From: DATKMP01 sp963790045
Lineage (GTDB): Bacteria; Bacteroidota; Ignavibacteria; UBA10030
NCBI GenBank assembly: GCA_963790045.1
Contig: CAWBMS010000013.1
Coordinates: 1 to 64,000, forward strand
Reading direction: 5' to 3'
DNA length: 64,000 nucleotides
In this document: in pieces, positions 16,781 through 25,735 of the stretch
Layout: the number at the start of each line of letters is the position of its first letter
How positions within the stretch are numbered: position 1 is the stretch's first letter
Notes under the pieces: model-generated
Told to the model about the DNA's origin: nothing
The model's input: only the letters and a program-made list of their open reading frames with translations
Database searches by the model: none
Translations under genes and position numbers: made by a program

Positions 16781-16868
16781 CCTTTCTTGTTCATTGTATT
16801 AGACGCCGCGATATATTTTTTTCTTTCAATTGAAAGAAAATTCGTTCATACTGTGTCTAATACTACAG

Positions 16869-17393
16869 ATGGGAACGAACGAGAGAAAAGAATATTCGGA
16901 CTTGGTGAATGAATACACACCGAAAGTATTCGACCATGCGTATCGCATTCTGGGCAATCGCGAAGACGCCGAAGAAGCGACGTACGATGTTTTCCTCCGC
17001 GTTTATTACGGCTTGCAGCATTTTCGCGGCGATGCAAGCATTTCTACATGGATATGGCGCATTACGTTCAACGTCTGTCTCTCACGAAAGCGGAAAAAAG
17101 AATTTGCAACACAGTCTCTCGATGAACAAACAAGTTCGATTCCCGAAACAGCCGCCGATTGCAATCCTCATGAACAATTACATCAACTCGAACGCCGCGA
17201 GATTCTCGCTTCCTTTATTGCACAATTACCGGAACGCGAGGCAGCGGCAATTTCTTTGTTTTATTTAGAAGAAATGGATTACGATGAGATTGCAAAAATT
17301 TTACAGATTCCTGCCGGATCGGTTGCCACGGCGCTCCATCGAGGCAGAGAACGATTAAGAAAACTTTTAGCAGAAGCAAAGGTGCAGTTATGA
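16869..17393 (+). CDS. ECF-family RNA polymerase sigma factor
   Basis: About 174 residues from the ATG at 16869; an in-frame ATG at 16830 gives a hydrophobic leader that is unlikely. Region 2 has YRILGNREDAEEATYDVFLR (DAEE core), binding the -10 and RNA polymerase. Region 4 has LPEREAAAISLFYLEEMDYDE with helix-turn-helix QIPAGSVATALHRGRERLR, binding the -35. The stop overlaps the start of the anti-sigma gene by four bases (ATGA), the usual arrangement that keeps sigma and anti-sigma in balance. The signal sensed is unknown. Confidence 0.93.
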   Translation: MGTNERKEYSDLVNEYTPKVFDHAYRILGNREDAEEATYDVFLRVYYGLQHFRGDASISTWIWRITFNVCLSRKRKKEFATQSLDEQTSSIPETAADCNPHEQLHQLERREILASFIAQLPEREAAAISLFYLEEMDYDEIAKILQIPAGSVATALHRGRERLRKLLAEAKVQL

Positions 17394-17800
17394 CCTGTGA
17401 AGAAATACGATTGGAATACCAGATGCTGCTGGATTCGCACAGCAATCAGCTCACGACAGAAATGATGGAACATACTCGGAATTGCGCGGAATGTTCTCAG
17501 TGGATACAAGAGATACAGCTTGTTGATTCAGCATTATTATCCATCGAAACAGAATCGGTTCCTGCATCGCTGCCTAACAAGCTGCAAGAAATTCATGCAG
17601 AAGAATCCGATGGTTCAAAAATAACCATCCTTTCGATTCTTCCCGAACTGGGAATGTTCATTGCCGGCGTATTGGCGTTGTACCTGTATAACAATCCCTC
17701 ACGACTCAACACCATACTTTGTATTGTGCTTTCATCCATTTTGGTTGCTGTTTTTCTTTCAGGAATGACTGAATCTTATTTCTTCCCCACGGAAGAATGA
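17390..17800 (+). CDS. Zinc-finger anti-sigma factor (zf-HC2), membrane-anchored
   Basis: 136 residues. N-terminal CEEIRLEYQMLLDSH... leads to H-x3-C-x2-C (HTRNCAEC, about 28-35), the zinc-binding anti-sigma domain that clamps ECF sigma factors. Two transmembrane helices at about 86-102 and 107-124. It ends in a short tail (TESYFFPTEE), so there is no large sensory domain; the signal is probably in the membrane or comes from a partner. Its last 25 bases overlap the convergent pgl gene. Confidence 0.85.
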   Translation: MTCEEIRLEYQMLLDSHSNQLTTEMMEHTRNCAECSQWIQEIQLVDSALLSIETESVPASLPNKLQEIHAEESDGSKITILSILPELGMFIAGVLALYLYNNPSRLNTILCIVLSSILVAVFLSGMTESYFFPTEE

Positions 17801-18537
17801 AGCTGCATCGCCGCGTCTTCATCCAGCATCCAGCATATTTTTCCATCAACCGGTTGAACCAATGTTGCTGGAAAACTTGCGTCGGGTGACTTTGCAGTAA
17901 GAACCTGCTGAAGAATTGTTGATTTATTTTTTCCGGTCGCAAGAAAAAATATTTCCCGCGCGTTGTTGATCACCGGCAACGTGAGCGTGATACGCCAGCA
18001 CTGAAATTTTGGAACGAAGACCGCCGCTGCAAATGCACGCTGGTCATCAACTGCCGTTGTCTCCGGAAAGATCGATGCTGTGTGGCCGTCTTCACCAATG
18101 CCGAGCAGGATTAAATCGAAACGAAGGATTTTATTTTCACCGGCAAGTTTTTTAAAATCCCATTCATATTCATGTGCCGCAAGTTCCGGTTGTTTTTCTC
18201 CCGCAATGCGATGGATGTTTTCCGGTGGAATGGAAATGTAAGAGATCAATTCCCGATGCACCATGCCGTAATTGCTTTCCGGGTCATCGGGCGGCACAGC
18301 ACGTTCATCGGTAAAAAAAAGATGTACGAACTTCCAATTGATTCGGTTTCGCAGCGGTGGATTTCCCAGCGAGCGGTACACAATTTTCGGCGTCTCCCCT
18401 CCTGCAAGCGCGAGCAAACATCTGCCGCGGCTTGCAATAGCTTCGTTGATGGTGCGGACAATTCTCTGGACAACTTTGTGTTCGAACTCCAGAGCGGGAT
18501 AAATTTTTAGATTCGGAGGCAACTTCATCATCAACAA
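17776..18537 (-). CDS. pgl: 6-phosphogluconolactonase
   Basis: 253 residues, DevB-type. Hydrolyses 6-phosphoglucono-1,5-lactone, the product of Zwf. Contains ALAGGETPKIVYRSLG (phosphate-binding loop), FFTDERAVPPDDPESNYGM and the signature LLGIGEDGHTASIFP with the catalytic His. An internal ATG at 18528 (MKLPPNLK) is an alternative start. The start overlaps the zwf stop by 7 bases, so the pair is one operon for NADPH production by the oxidative pentose phosphate pathway; gnd is not adjacent. Confidence 0.95.
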   Translation of the reverse strand: MLMMKLPPNLKIYPALEFEHKVVQRIVRTINEAIASRGRCLLALAGGETPKIVYRSLGNPPLRNRINWKFVHLFFTDERAVPPDDPESNYGMVHRELISYISIPPENIHRIAGEKQPELAAHEYEWDFKKLAGENKILRFDLILLGIGEDGHTASIFPETTAVDDQRAFAAAVFVPKFQCWRITLTLPVINNAREIFFLATGKNKSTILQQVLTAKSPDASFPATLVQPVDGKICWMLDEDAAMQLHSSVGKK

Positions 18538-20018
18538 TCTTTATCTGGATCGATGCCATGATGAATTTTGCAATCATGAATCCACCAGCGCCCGTCGCGT
18601 CCGAGCAACTGATCGGCAGCAGTCGGCCCCCACGTGGAAGGTTGATAAGAAACTAACGGCGGTGCGAATTCGCTGTTCCATCCAGCATAAATTCCGTCGA
18701 TAAAATTCCATGCAAGTTCAATTTCATCGCTGCGGGCAAACAACGACGCATCGCCATTGAGCGCATCGAGCAGCAACCGTTCGTACGCTTCCGGAATGGC
18801 TTTATCGCCGAAAGAACTTTTGTAATTAAAATCCATTTCCATCGGCATCGTTTGCATGCCTTGCTCCGGCACTTTGGTAATAAATCGTAGATGAATGCCT
18901 TCGTCCGGCTGAATGACGATGCTCAAACGATTGGTGAACAACTCCGTTCGTCCTGCCTGCAAATCTAAAATCTGCGTGGGCGGACGGCGAAATTGAATCG
19001 TGATCTCCGAAGATTTCTCTTTCATCATTTTTCCCGAACGCAAATAAAACGGCACACCCTGCCAGCGCCAGTTATCGATGAACACTTTCAGTGCAGCATA
19101 CGTTTCAGTGGTGGAATGCGGATTCACACCTTGTTCCGCAGTATAACCTTCATATTGTGCCCGGACGGTTTCGCGTGCCGAATATTCTTTTGAAATTTCC
19201 CGCATCGCGGTGAGCACTTTTACTTTTTCATTTCGCAGCGCATCGGCTTGAATAGTGATCGGCGGTTCCATTGCAACAAGCGTTAAAATTTGTAAGAGAT
19301 GATTTTGGAAAATATCGCGCAGCACGCCGGCTTGATCGTAATATCCTGCGCGCCTGCCGACACCGACAGTTTCCGCAACGGAAATTTGCACGTGGTCGAT
19401 ATAGTTTCTGTTCCAGAGCGGTTCGAAGATCGCGTTGCCAAACCGAAGCACGACAAGATTCTGCACCGTTTCTTTTCCGAGATAATGATCGATGCGGTAA
19501 ATTTGATCTTCTTTTAATACACGATGAAATTCTTGATTGAGAACAAGCGCCGACGGAAGATCATGCCCGAACGGTTTTTCGACAATCACGCGCCGGTAAC
19601 CGGACTGACCGTCTTCATTCAACAAATTGACTTCCGCCAATCTTGCAACGACATCTGGATAAAATTCCGGAGCGGTGGCAAGATAGTACAAACAATTTTT
19701 CTCCGCGCCACCGAGCAGATCGATTCGTTTGGAGAGATTGCGATATGCCTCGGCGTGATTAAATTCTCCCTGCTGATAAAACACATGCGACATAAACTCA
19801 TTCCACTGCACTTCATCGTAATCAGCCGGATCGAATGCCGACAACGATTCCTGCAACTGCTTGCGGAACACATCATCGCTCAACGGTTTGCGTGCAAAGC
19901 CGATGATCGAGGTTTGTTCCGGCAAACGCTTTTTTCGAAAGTCGTTATAGAGCGCCGGGATCAGTTTTCTATTTGTTAAATCACCTGTTGCGCCAAATAT
20001 GACGATGATTGTCCGCAT
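18531..20018 (-). CDS. zwf: Glucose-6-phosphate 1-dehydrogenase
   Basis: 495 residues, normal length. Oxidises glucose-6-phosphate to the lactone with NADP+. N-terminal Rossmann motif FGATGDLTNRKLIPALY; the catalytic signature RIDHYLGKETVQN with its His-Tyr-Lys; EKPFGHD for substrate phosphate. First gene of a zwf-pgl operon (7-base overlap). No allosteric extension is seen. A promoter upstream was not clearly identified. Confidence 0.97.
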   Translation of the reverse strand: MRTIIVIFGATGDLTNRKLIPALYNDFRKKRLPEQTSIIGFARKPLSDDVFRKQLQESLSAFDPADYDEVQWNEFMSHVFYQQGEFNHAEAYRNLSKRIDLLGGAEKNCLYYLATAPEFYPDVVARLAEVNLLNEDGQSGYRRVIVEKPFGHDLPSALVLNQEFHRVLKEDQIYRIDHYLGKETVQNLVVLRFGNAIFEPLWNRNYIDHVQISVAETVGVGRRAGYYDQAGVLRDIFQNHLLQILTLVAMEPPITIQADALRNEKVKVLTAMREISKEYSARETVRAQYEGYTAEQGVNPHSTTETYAALKVFIDNWRWQGVPFYLRSGKMMKEKSSEITIQFRRPPTQILDLQAGRTELFTNRLSIVIQPDEGIHLRFITKVPEQGMQTMPMEMDFNYKSSFGDKAIPEAYERLLLDALNGDASLFARSDEIELAWNFIDGIYAGWNSEFAPPLVSYQPSTWGPTAADQLLGRDGRWWIHDCKIHHGIDPDKDC

Positions 20019-20117
20019 GAAAATTCTTTCATCAATGTTTTACTACTTATTTCAAAAACAAACTAATGCTAAAAAACGTTCGCTTATTGACGAATATTTT
20101 TAAAACGCAATCCAGCA

Positions 20118-20738
20118 TTATAATGATTTTATGAAATAGGATTCGTTGTTGTACACGGTAGATTTGAATCCCATACGCTTTAAAAACTGCGTGTGTTCTT
20201 TATAATAGGATTTTGTGACAATCGTTTTCACACCGTGCGATTGTAAATACTCTCGTCCTTCTTCAAAAATAAATTTTCCAACTTTATAATCACGGAATTT
20301 CGGAATAGTGTAATTAATCTCGACAACGATGACGCCTTCTTCTTCCTTGCGTGCGACAAAAAGATTTGCCATCGTCTCGTTGCGCAGCACCATAAAGCAA
20401 ATACGATTCTCATCAGTGGTAAAACGAAATTCCGGAAAATATTTATGAAGATCTTTTTGATAAAATTTCATGAAACTCTCAACGATCTCATCGCCATGAT
20501 GAATTTGCACGTATTCAAAGTGCTCTCGATGCATCGAAAGATTGATGATCTGCACGATGTTGATGATTGCAAGAATTCCGTTTGCAAGAATCACCGGAAA
20601 TGCATCTATCATATCGCCGTAGATTACAAAGGTGAGACATCCAAAAAGATTAATCCACCGAAACCACATCTCACGCTTTACCATTAACGAAACCGCAAGA
20701 AATGCAGAAGCAAGATATCCGAAAAAGACAATCATCAT
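20118..20738 (-). CDS. YgjV-like membrane domain fused to a GNAT acetyltransferase-like domain
   Basis: 206 residues. Residues 1-70 form three hydrophobic helices with the YgjV pattern (FGYLASAFLAVSLMVKRE, RWINLFGCLTFVIYG, NGILAIINIVQI). Residues about 80-206 look like a GNAT fold: strand ICFMVLRNETMANLFVA, then YTIPKFRDYKVGKFIFEEG in the acetyl-CoA loop position and FLKRMGFKSTV near the end. The classical Q/RxxGxG/A reads RDYKVGKF, a plausible variant. YgjV alone is of unknown function; the fusion suggests acetylation or sensing at the membrane. Followed 12 bases upstream by the oxidase gene, likely one transcript. Confidence 0.7.
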   Translation of the reverse strand: MMIVFFGYLASAFLAVSLMVKREMWFRWINLFGCLTFVIYGDMIDAFPVILANGILAIINIVQIINLSMHREHFEYVQIHHGDEIVESFMKFYQKDLHKYFPEFRFTTDENRICFMVLRNETMANLFVARKEEEGVIVVEINYTIPKFRDYKVGKFIFEEGREYLQSHGVKTIVTKSYYKEHTQFLKRMGFKSTVYNNESYFIKSL

Positions 20739-20750
20739 TCTTCCTTTCTC

Positions 20751-21869
20751 TTATTTTCCGAACAATAATTCTTCAACATATCGTGCAATAGCCGGAGACG
20801 ATGTCAGTCCGGGAGATTCAATGCCGATTAAATTGATAAAGCCATGCAAGCCGCGTTCAGTTTCATGAACAATCACAAAATCTCTTGCCGGCGCACCTTT
20901 CTTTTGTAACTTCGGACGAATGCCGCTCATATCCGGAACAATATCGTTGTCTGCAATCATCGGCAAAATGCGGCGGATGGATTCTGCAAACGCATGACGT
21001 TTCGATTCATCCACTTGATAATTCAATGTGCGGTCATCGAGATATTCTACATCCGGGCCAAACTTCATTCTTCCACCCAAATCGACAAGCGAGTGCACAC
21101 CGAGTCCTTCGTTTAACGGAACCGGATACACAAGCCGTGAAACTAATTTTGCTTTGGACGGCGTGACGGCAAAATACGAACCTTTCACATAATTCAATCT
21201 GTAATTTGCTTTATCAATATCGATGCCCGCCAATTCTGCAATCATATCGCATTGCAATCCCGCTGCATTGATGACGATTTCACTTGTGAATGAAGAACGA
21301 ATGCCGCTTTCATCAATTGTAACTTCATATCCGCCGGAAGACGAATGCAAGCCGACAACATTGCTTCTCTGCTGCACAATACCGCCGTTGGAAAGTATGG
21401 TACGATAAAAATAATCCATCAAGTCATGCACACTCACAATGCCTGTGCGCGGAGAAAAGAGCGAACCGACAGTGCGAATATTCGGTTCCAATTTTAAAGT
21501 TGCCGCAGTATCTAAAAATTCTAACGGTACGCCGTTCGCTGTTCCTGTTTTATAAATCTTTTCCAACTTCGACATTTCTTCCGGAATCGTTGCAGTAATA
21601 ATTTTTGTAATGTTCCGGTGCGGAATATTGTTCGCTTTGCAAATCGCATAAAACTCTTCGCGCCCTTCGACACACAATTTTGCCTTGAGAGAATCTGGTT
21701 CATAATACATGCCGCCGTGAATCACTTCGCTGTTACGGCTGGAAGTTTCCATGCCGTACTTTTCATTTTTTTCCAACACAACAAGCCGCGGATGTTTTTG
21801 TGATAATCGTGCGGCAATTGCCAGCCCTACAACGCCGCCGCCGATAATAATTATTTCGAAATCTGCCAT
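20751..21869 (-). CDS. FAD-dependent oxidoreductase, L-2-hydroxyglutarate oxidase (LhgO)-like
   Basis: 372 residues, DAO family. FAD-binding dinucleotide motif IIIIGGGVVGLAIAARLS at 4-22. SSRNSEVIHGGMYYEPDS is typical of LhgO/YgaF enzymes, as is the late GIRPKLQKKGAPARDFVI and GLHGFINLIGIESPGLTSS. These enzymes oxidise L-2-hydroxyglutarate to 2-oxoglutarate and pass electrons to quinone or oxygen, clearing an off-product of dehydrogenases. The substrate is inferred from motifs; glycerol-3-phosphate-like dehydrogenase activity is the alternative. Confidence 0.82.
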   Translation of the reverse strand: MADFEIIIIGGGVVGLAIAARLSQKHPRLVVLEKNEKYGMETSSRNSEVIHGGMYYEPDSLKAKLCVEGREEFYAICKANNIPHRNITKIITATIPEEMSKLEKIYKTGTANGVPLEFLDTAATLKLEPNIRTVGSLFSPRTGIVSVHDLMDYFYRTILSNGGIVQQRSNVVGLHSSSGGYEVTIDESGIRSSFTSEIVINAAGLQCDMIAELAGIDIDKANYRLNYVKGSYFAVTPSKAKLVSRLVYPVPLNEGLGVHSLVDLGGRMKFGPDVEYLDDRTLNYQVDESKRHAFAESIRRILPMIADNDIVPDMSGIRPKLQKKGAPARDFVIVHETERGLHGFINLIGIESPGLTSSPAIARYVEELLFGK

Positions 21870-22010
21870 TCTTTAATCCGTTCCTGAATTATTCCAAGAT
21901 ACAAAAAGGTAGATGAAAACACACAAGAATCTTGATTAATGACTTTTCGCTCCGTATGTTATAGATAATCGTATATCGAAGAACAAATTATTAGCAAGAG
22001 GAGTAACAGT

Positions 22011-22130
22011 ATGGGAAAAGGCGATTATCGTTCGAAGCGCGGCAAGATTTTTCTTGGAACATTCGGCAAAACACGAAAGCGTAAAACAAAAGTTTCGACA
22101 ACTATGAAAAAGCCCGTCGTTCAGAAGTAG
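22011..22130 (+). CDS. 30S ribosomal protein bTHX, 39 aa
   Basis: 39-residue basic peptide, MGKGDYRSKRGKIFLGTFGK followed by TRKRKT... The GKGDxxSKRGKIxxGTxGKxR pattern is the bTHX (Thx) family, which sits at the top of the 30S head in Thermus and Bacteroidota. AAGAGGAGTAAC precedes the ATG, and a strong terminator follows at 22147. Too short for many gene finders. It is longer at the C-terminus (VSTTMKKPVVQK) than Thermus Thx. Confidence 0.93.
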   Translation: MGKGDYRSKRGKIFLGTFGKTRKRKTKVSTTMKKPVVQK

Positions 22131-22146
22131 CATTGTTTTACTTTTT

Positions 22147-22190
22147 AAAAGCATCTGTAGGACAATGCTGTCCACAGGTGCTTTTTTTAT
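22147..22190 (+). terminator. Strong intrinsic terminator after bTHX
   Basis: Arms AAAAGCATCTGTAGGACA (22147-22164) and TGTCCACAGGTGCTTTT (22169-22185) with loop ATGC, followed by a T-run. One mismatch in the stem region. Confidence 0.85.
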
Positions 22191-22201
22191 TTTGATCAGC
22201 G

Positions 22202-23449
22202 ATGAAACAATCAGCAGACAACTCCACAAAACATTTCAGCTTGGCACAAACATTTGCCGCGCTGCAGCACCGCAATTATCGCTTGTGGTTCACCGGACAA
22301 GTTGTGTCGCTATTCGGTACGTGGATGCAGGTAACGGCCCAAGGATTTTTAATTTATCAACTCACCAAGTCTCCTGCATTTCTTGGTTTCGTTGGATTCG
22401 CCAACGGCTTACCATCGCTGGTGTTCATGCTGTATGCCGGTGTCATCGCCGATCGTTTTCCACGCCGCACGTTGCTGTTAACCACACAGACGATGATGAT
22501 GGTGCTTGCGTTCATTCTTACGATCCTTACATTTTTCAATCTCATTGCACCGTGGCATATCATTGTGCTCGCGTTTCTGCTCGGCATCGCGAATGCTTTT
22601 GATGCGCCCGCTCGCATGGCATTTATTCCGCAATTAGTACCAAAAGAACGATTGACCAATGCGATTGCACTGAATGCAATGATGATGAACACCGCCACAA
22701 CGCTTGGCCCCGGCATCGCCGGTGTTATCTATGCCACCATGGGACCAGCTTGGTGCTTTGCTTTCAATGGCATTTCATTTCTTGCGGTCATCGGAGCTTT
22801 ATTAATGATCAAACCGCCGATACAGCAAATTCAACACAGTGAAGGATCGACATTTTCCAAACTCAAGACAGGCATTTCGTATGTGCTTCATACACCGACT
22901 ATTCGCACACTTGTTCTGATGGTCGGCGCAACAAGTTTATTCGGGATGTCGATGGGCACATTGATTCCAGCATGGAGCGTTAAAGTTTTGCATGGCGATG
23001 CAGCAACGAACGGTTTGCTCCAATCGGCACGCGGCATCGGCTCGCTCATCGGTGCATTCGTCATTGCTTCAATAGGACACATGAAAATTCGCGGTAAGAT
23101 GGTCACATTCGGTTCATGCTTCCTGCCAGTGTTTTTTATCTTGTTTGCACTAACTACATGGCTGCCGCTTTCATTCGTGTTCATCGGGTGTCTGGGATTT
23201 GCATCAATCTTTATTGTGAATGATGCCAACGCACTCGTAACATCGACGGTACCGGAAAATATCCGCGGCCGTGTGATGAGCGTGTACAGCATGTTATTCT
23301 TCGGTTCGATGCCAATCGGCGCATTGATGTACGGCTCACTTGCCGAACGATTCGGGGAAGTTTCTACTTTAATTTTTAGCGGTGGATGTTTAACGCTTAT
23401 TGCTCTGGCGGTGTGGACGTTTGCTCCGACGATTCGGTCGTTGGAATAA
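22202..23449 (+). CDS. MFS transporter (EntS/MFS_3-type exporter)
   Basis: 415 residues with 12 predicted helices. Starts FAALQHRNYRLWFTGQVVSLFGTWMQ, the first-helix signature of the MFS_3/EntS group of exporters, and has AGVIADRFPRRTLLL in the loop between helices 2 and 3 and AFDAPARMAFIPQLVP in helix 4-5. Typical substrates are siderophores or drugs; none is indicated by neighbours. Its 3' end overlaps the convergent SSS symporter gene by 53 bases, an unusually long tail-to-tail overlap, with both C-termini looking natural. Confidence 0.9.
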   Translation: MKQSADNSTKHFSLAQTFAALQHRNYRLWFTGQVVSLFGTWMQVTAQGFLIYQLTKSPAFLGFVGFANGLPSLVFMLYAGVIADRFPRRTLLLTTQTMMMVLAFILTILTFFNLIAPWHIIVLAFLLGIANAFDAPARMAFIPQLVPKERLTNAIALNAMMMNTATTLGPGIAGVIYATMGPAWCFAFNGISFLAVIGALLMIKPPIQQIQHSEGSTFSKLKTGISYVLHTPTIRTLVLMVGATSLFGMSMGTLIPAWSVKVLHGDAATNGLLQSARGIGSLIGAFVIASIGHMKIRGKMVTFGSCFLPVFFILFALTTWLPLSFVFIGCLGFASIFIVNDANALVTSTVPENIRGRVMSVYSMLFFGSMPIGALMYGSLAERFGEVSTLIFSGGCLTLIALAVWTFAPTIRSLE

Positions 23450-24863
23450 TATTTTTTTTCTGTGGAGTATTTTTTTCTAATTTCCCCCATCCCCACCACA
23501 TCAACGCCATAAATAATCCCGGATACATCGGTTCTACACCGAAGAAATATTTTGGATTTCCATTCACGAGATTCAATTGCCCATAGACCAAACTGAACGT
23601 AGAAATAAACCAGCCGTTCACCATCGCACCCAGCGCATACGTAGCAGGAATTTTTAATCGATCAAAATAACTTGAGAGTACCGGAATAAGAAGCCCGGGA
23701 ATAATGCACGTGCCGATGGTGTACCATAGATTGACGACCGATGGTACCAACAACGCAAGAGCAACAGAAACAACAGCAGAAATGATCAATCCAATTTTTG
23801 TCCACCGACGCACCAATTCCGAATCGTGCGGAGCGTTCTTCCATCTCCCAACAATATCTTTGCCGATGGTAATTCCCGAAATCAACGTTAAGCTGCTTAA
23901 GGTGGACATAATGGTAGCAAGCATGCCGATATAAAATAATCCTTTGGCAATTGCCGGCAACGCAACTTCGGCAAGCATCGGATAAGAAAACATCGGCTGC
24001 GAGAGAACGGGCAATGCTGCACGCGCATACAATCCGGCGGAAGTTGTCATAAAATCAAACACGAGCCAGAATAAAATAGAGATGAGAATTCCGCGCTGTG
24101 CTGTTTTACCATCCTTCGCCGCATAACAGCGTTGATAAAACGCCGGATCGACCAACGTCCAGAGCGCAATGAAAAACCACACAGCAATATATTGCCAGCT
24201 ATTGCCGCCGTGCCATGTAAGATGTAATTCCGGTACGTGCAAGCGAATAAATTCCATTCCACCGAATTTGAAATACGAAAAAATGACAGCCATCGCGAAG
24301 CCGAGAAACATCAACACAAATTCAAATGCATTTGCCCAAACATCAGAACGGAAACCGCCGTTGTATAAATAGATAATCGTGATAAACGTCGCAATGAGTA
24401 TGGAAAGCGTAAGATTGATTCCAAAAATTAATTGCACCAACACACCCAACATCAACACATACGCAGCGGGAGTAACGAGAAAAAATGTTAACACTCCGCC
24501 GACGAGTGCCGTGCGTCGATCATACACCTGTTCCAACTTGTCAGGAATGGTGTAGAGGTTGGTTGCACGAATACGCTTTGCAAGAAACAGCGCAAAGATC
24601 AATGCAAAAATATAATATGGAACACCGAAAACGACCCAGTTGGAAATGCCGTACTTGTAGGAATATTCTCCCACACCAAGAATACCGCCGTACCAAGTCG
24701 AAACTAATGTCGCAACAAACATCGGCAGCGTGAGTGTGCGCCCTGCAAGTAAATATTCATCATTATCCGATTTTTGTTTTCGTGATGCGCGGAATCCGAT
24801 AAAGACAACCGCAGCAAAGTATGCAACGATTAAAACAATATCGATAATGGATAAATGAACCAT
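23397..24863 (-). CDS. Sodium:solute symporter (SSS), probable thiamine-related permease
   Basis: 488 residues, about 13 helices. SSS signatures: DNDEYLLAGRTLTLPMFVATLVSTWYG (split: DEYLLAGRTL and LVSTWYGG) and the Na+ site region MSTLSSLTLISGITIGKDI. Third gene of a TPP-riboswitch operon, 19 bases downstream of thiamine pyrophosphokinase. SSS proteins in TPP regulons have been proposed as thiamine or precursor transporters (the ThiV type), so this is the likely inner-membrane partner of the TonB receptor. The substrate is inferred from operon context only. Confidence 0.85.
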   Translation of the reverse strand: MVHLSIIDIVLIVAYFAAVVFIGFRASRKQKSDNDEYLLAGRTLTLPMFVATLVSTWYGGILGVGEYSYKYGISNWVVFGVPYYIFALIFALFLAKRIRATNLYTIPDKLEQVYDRRTALVGGVLTFFLVTPAAYVLMLGVLVQLIFGINLTLSILIATFITIIYLYNGGFRSDVWANAFEFVLMFLGFAMAVIFSYFKFGGMEFIRLHVPELHLTWHGGNSWQYIAVWFFIALWTLVDPAFYQRCYAAKDGKTAQRGILISILFWLVFDFMTTSAGLYARAALPVLSQPMFSYPMLAEVALPAIAKGLFYIGMLATIMSTLSSLTLISGITIGKDIVGRWKNAPHDSELVRRWTKIGLIISAVVSVALALLVPSVVNLWYTIGTCIIPGLLIPVLSSYFDRLKIPATYALGAMVNGWFISTFSLVYGQLNLVNGNPKYFFGVEPMYPGLFMALMWWGWGKLEKNTPQKKNIIPTTESSEQTSTPPEQ

Positions 24864-24882
24864 GTAAATGATGAAAAACGGT

Positions 24883-25545
24883 TTACGAATTATGAATTTT
24901 TAGTTTATTAAATGAATGGGCGATAAAAACGATCAGCTTACCGGTGCGGAATTTAACTGTGACCATTTCTGAAGTGGAAACATTGCTCGTGCTTTCTCGC
25001 ACGCCAAGTCCGAGTGATTCGTTCTTTAAATTCCATTTGAGTCCTGAAGTCGTAACACCGCTGCACAACGTCAACGGTAATAAAGAAATTGTTGCTCCGA
25101 CAGGCAATTGGATGACCGTTTCATTCTCGACAGAAAAATATTTGCCATATTGATCGACGAAGGTAATATCGATGGAATCCGAAAATTTCGATAACGCGCT
25201 GAAGTTGCCAAATTCATGATCCGCTCTGCCGCCTGTTGCACCAAAGATCACTGCTTCGGAAAAATGATGCGCCACTGCGTACGATAATGCTTTTTCCAAA
25301 TCGGTACTGTTTTGTTCTCGAATTTGTTTAATCGGCACTTTGCTGAAGAGCTTCAACGTCTTCGCTGTTATTGAATCCAGATCACCGAGAATCATTTGCG
25401 GCACGATAGACAATGCGGCTGCAGCATTCGCACCGCCATCGGCACAGACAAGAATATCGTTCGGCTCTTGATACTGTTTGAGAATCTGTTTTGTCGGCGA
25501 TGTGCCGTTCGCCAGAATAATGATCCGTTTGTTCATATCGCACAT
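24883..25545 (-). CDS. Thiamine pyrophosphokinase
   Basis: About 220 residues from ATG 25545 (MCDMNKRIIIL) or 25536 (MNKRIIILANG); a longer open frame to 25758 overlaps the receptor and has a non-family N-terminus. Transfers pyrophosphate from ATP to thiamine, giving TPP. Motifs: VCADGGANAA, LGDLDSIT and the core NSTDLEKALSYA, GATGGRADHEFGN, with the Asp residues that bind Mg-ATP. Normal length. Its place between a TPP-regulated TonB receptor and a permease indicates salvage of external thiamine. Confidence 0.9.
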   Translation of the reverse strand: MCDMNKRIIILANGTSPTKQILKQYQEPNDILVCADGGANAAAALSIVPQMILGDLDSITAKTLKLFSKVPIKQIREQNSTDLEKALSYAVAHHFSEAVIFGATGGRADHEFGNFSALSKFSDSIDITFVDQYGKYFSVENETVIQLPVGATISLLPLTLCSGVTTSGLKWNLKNESLGLGVRESTSNVSTSEMVTVKFRTGKLIVFIAHSFNKLKIHNS

Positions 25546-25735
25546 AAAAATAAAAACGCCGCCAGATCGAGGGGAGGCAACAACCCAGCGGCGAATTGTA
25601 CATAACGGAATAAATCCGTACGCACATACAATAAACGCATAGCCACCATAAAGGTTTCTCCGTCTCGCATTATCTTCTCTTTCTCTGTCACGCTGTGTAA
25701 TGTACGCAACAGAGAAAGAAAAACACAGAAAGAAA

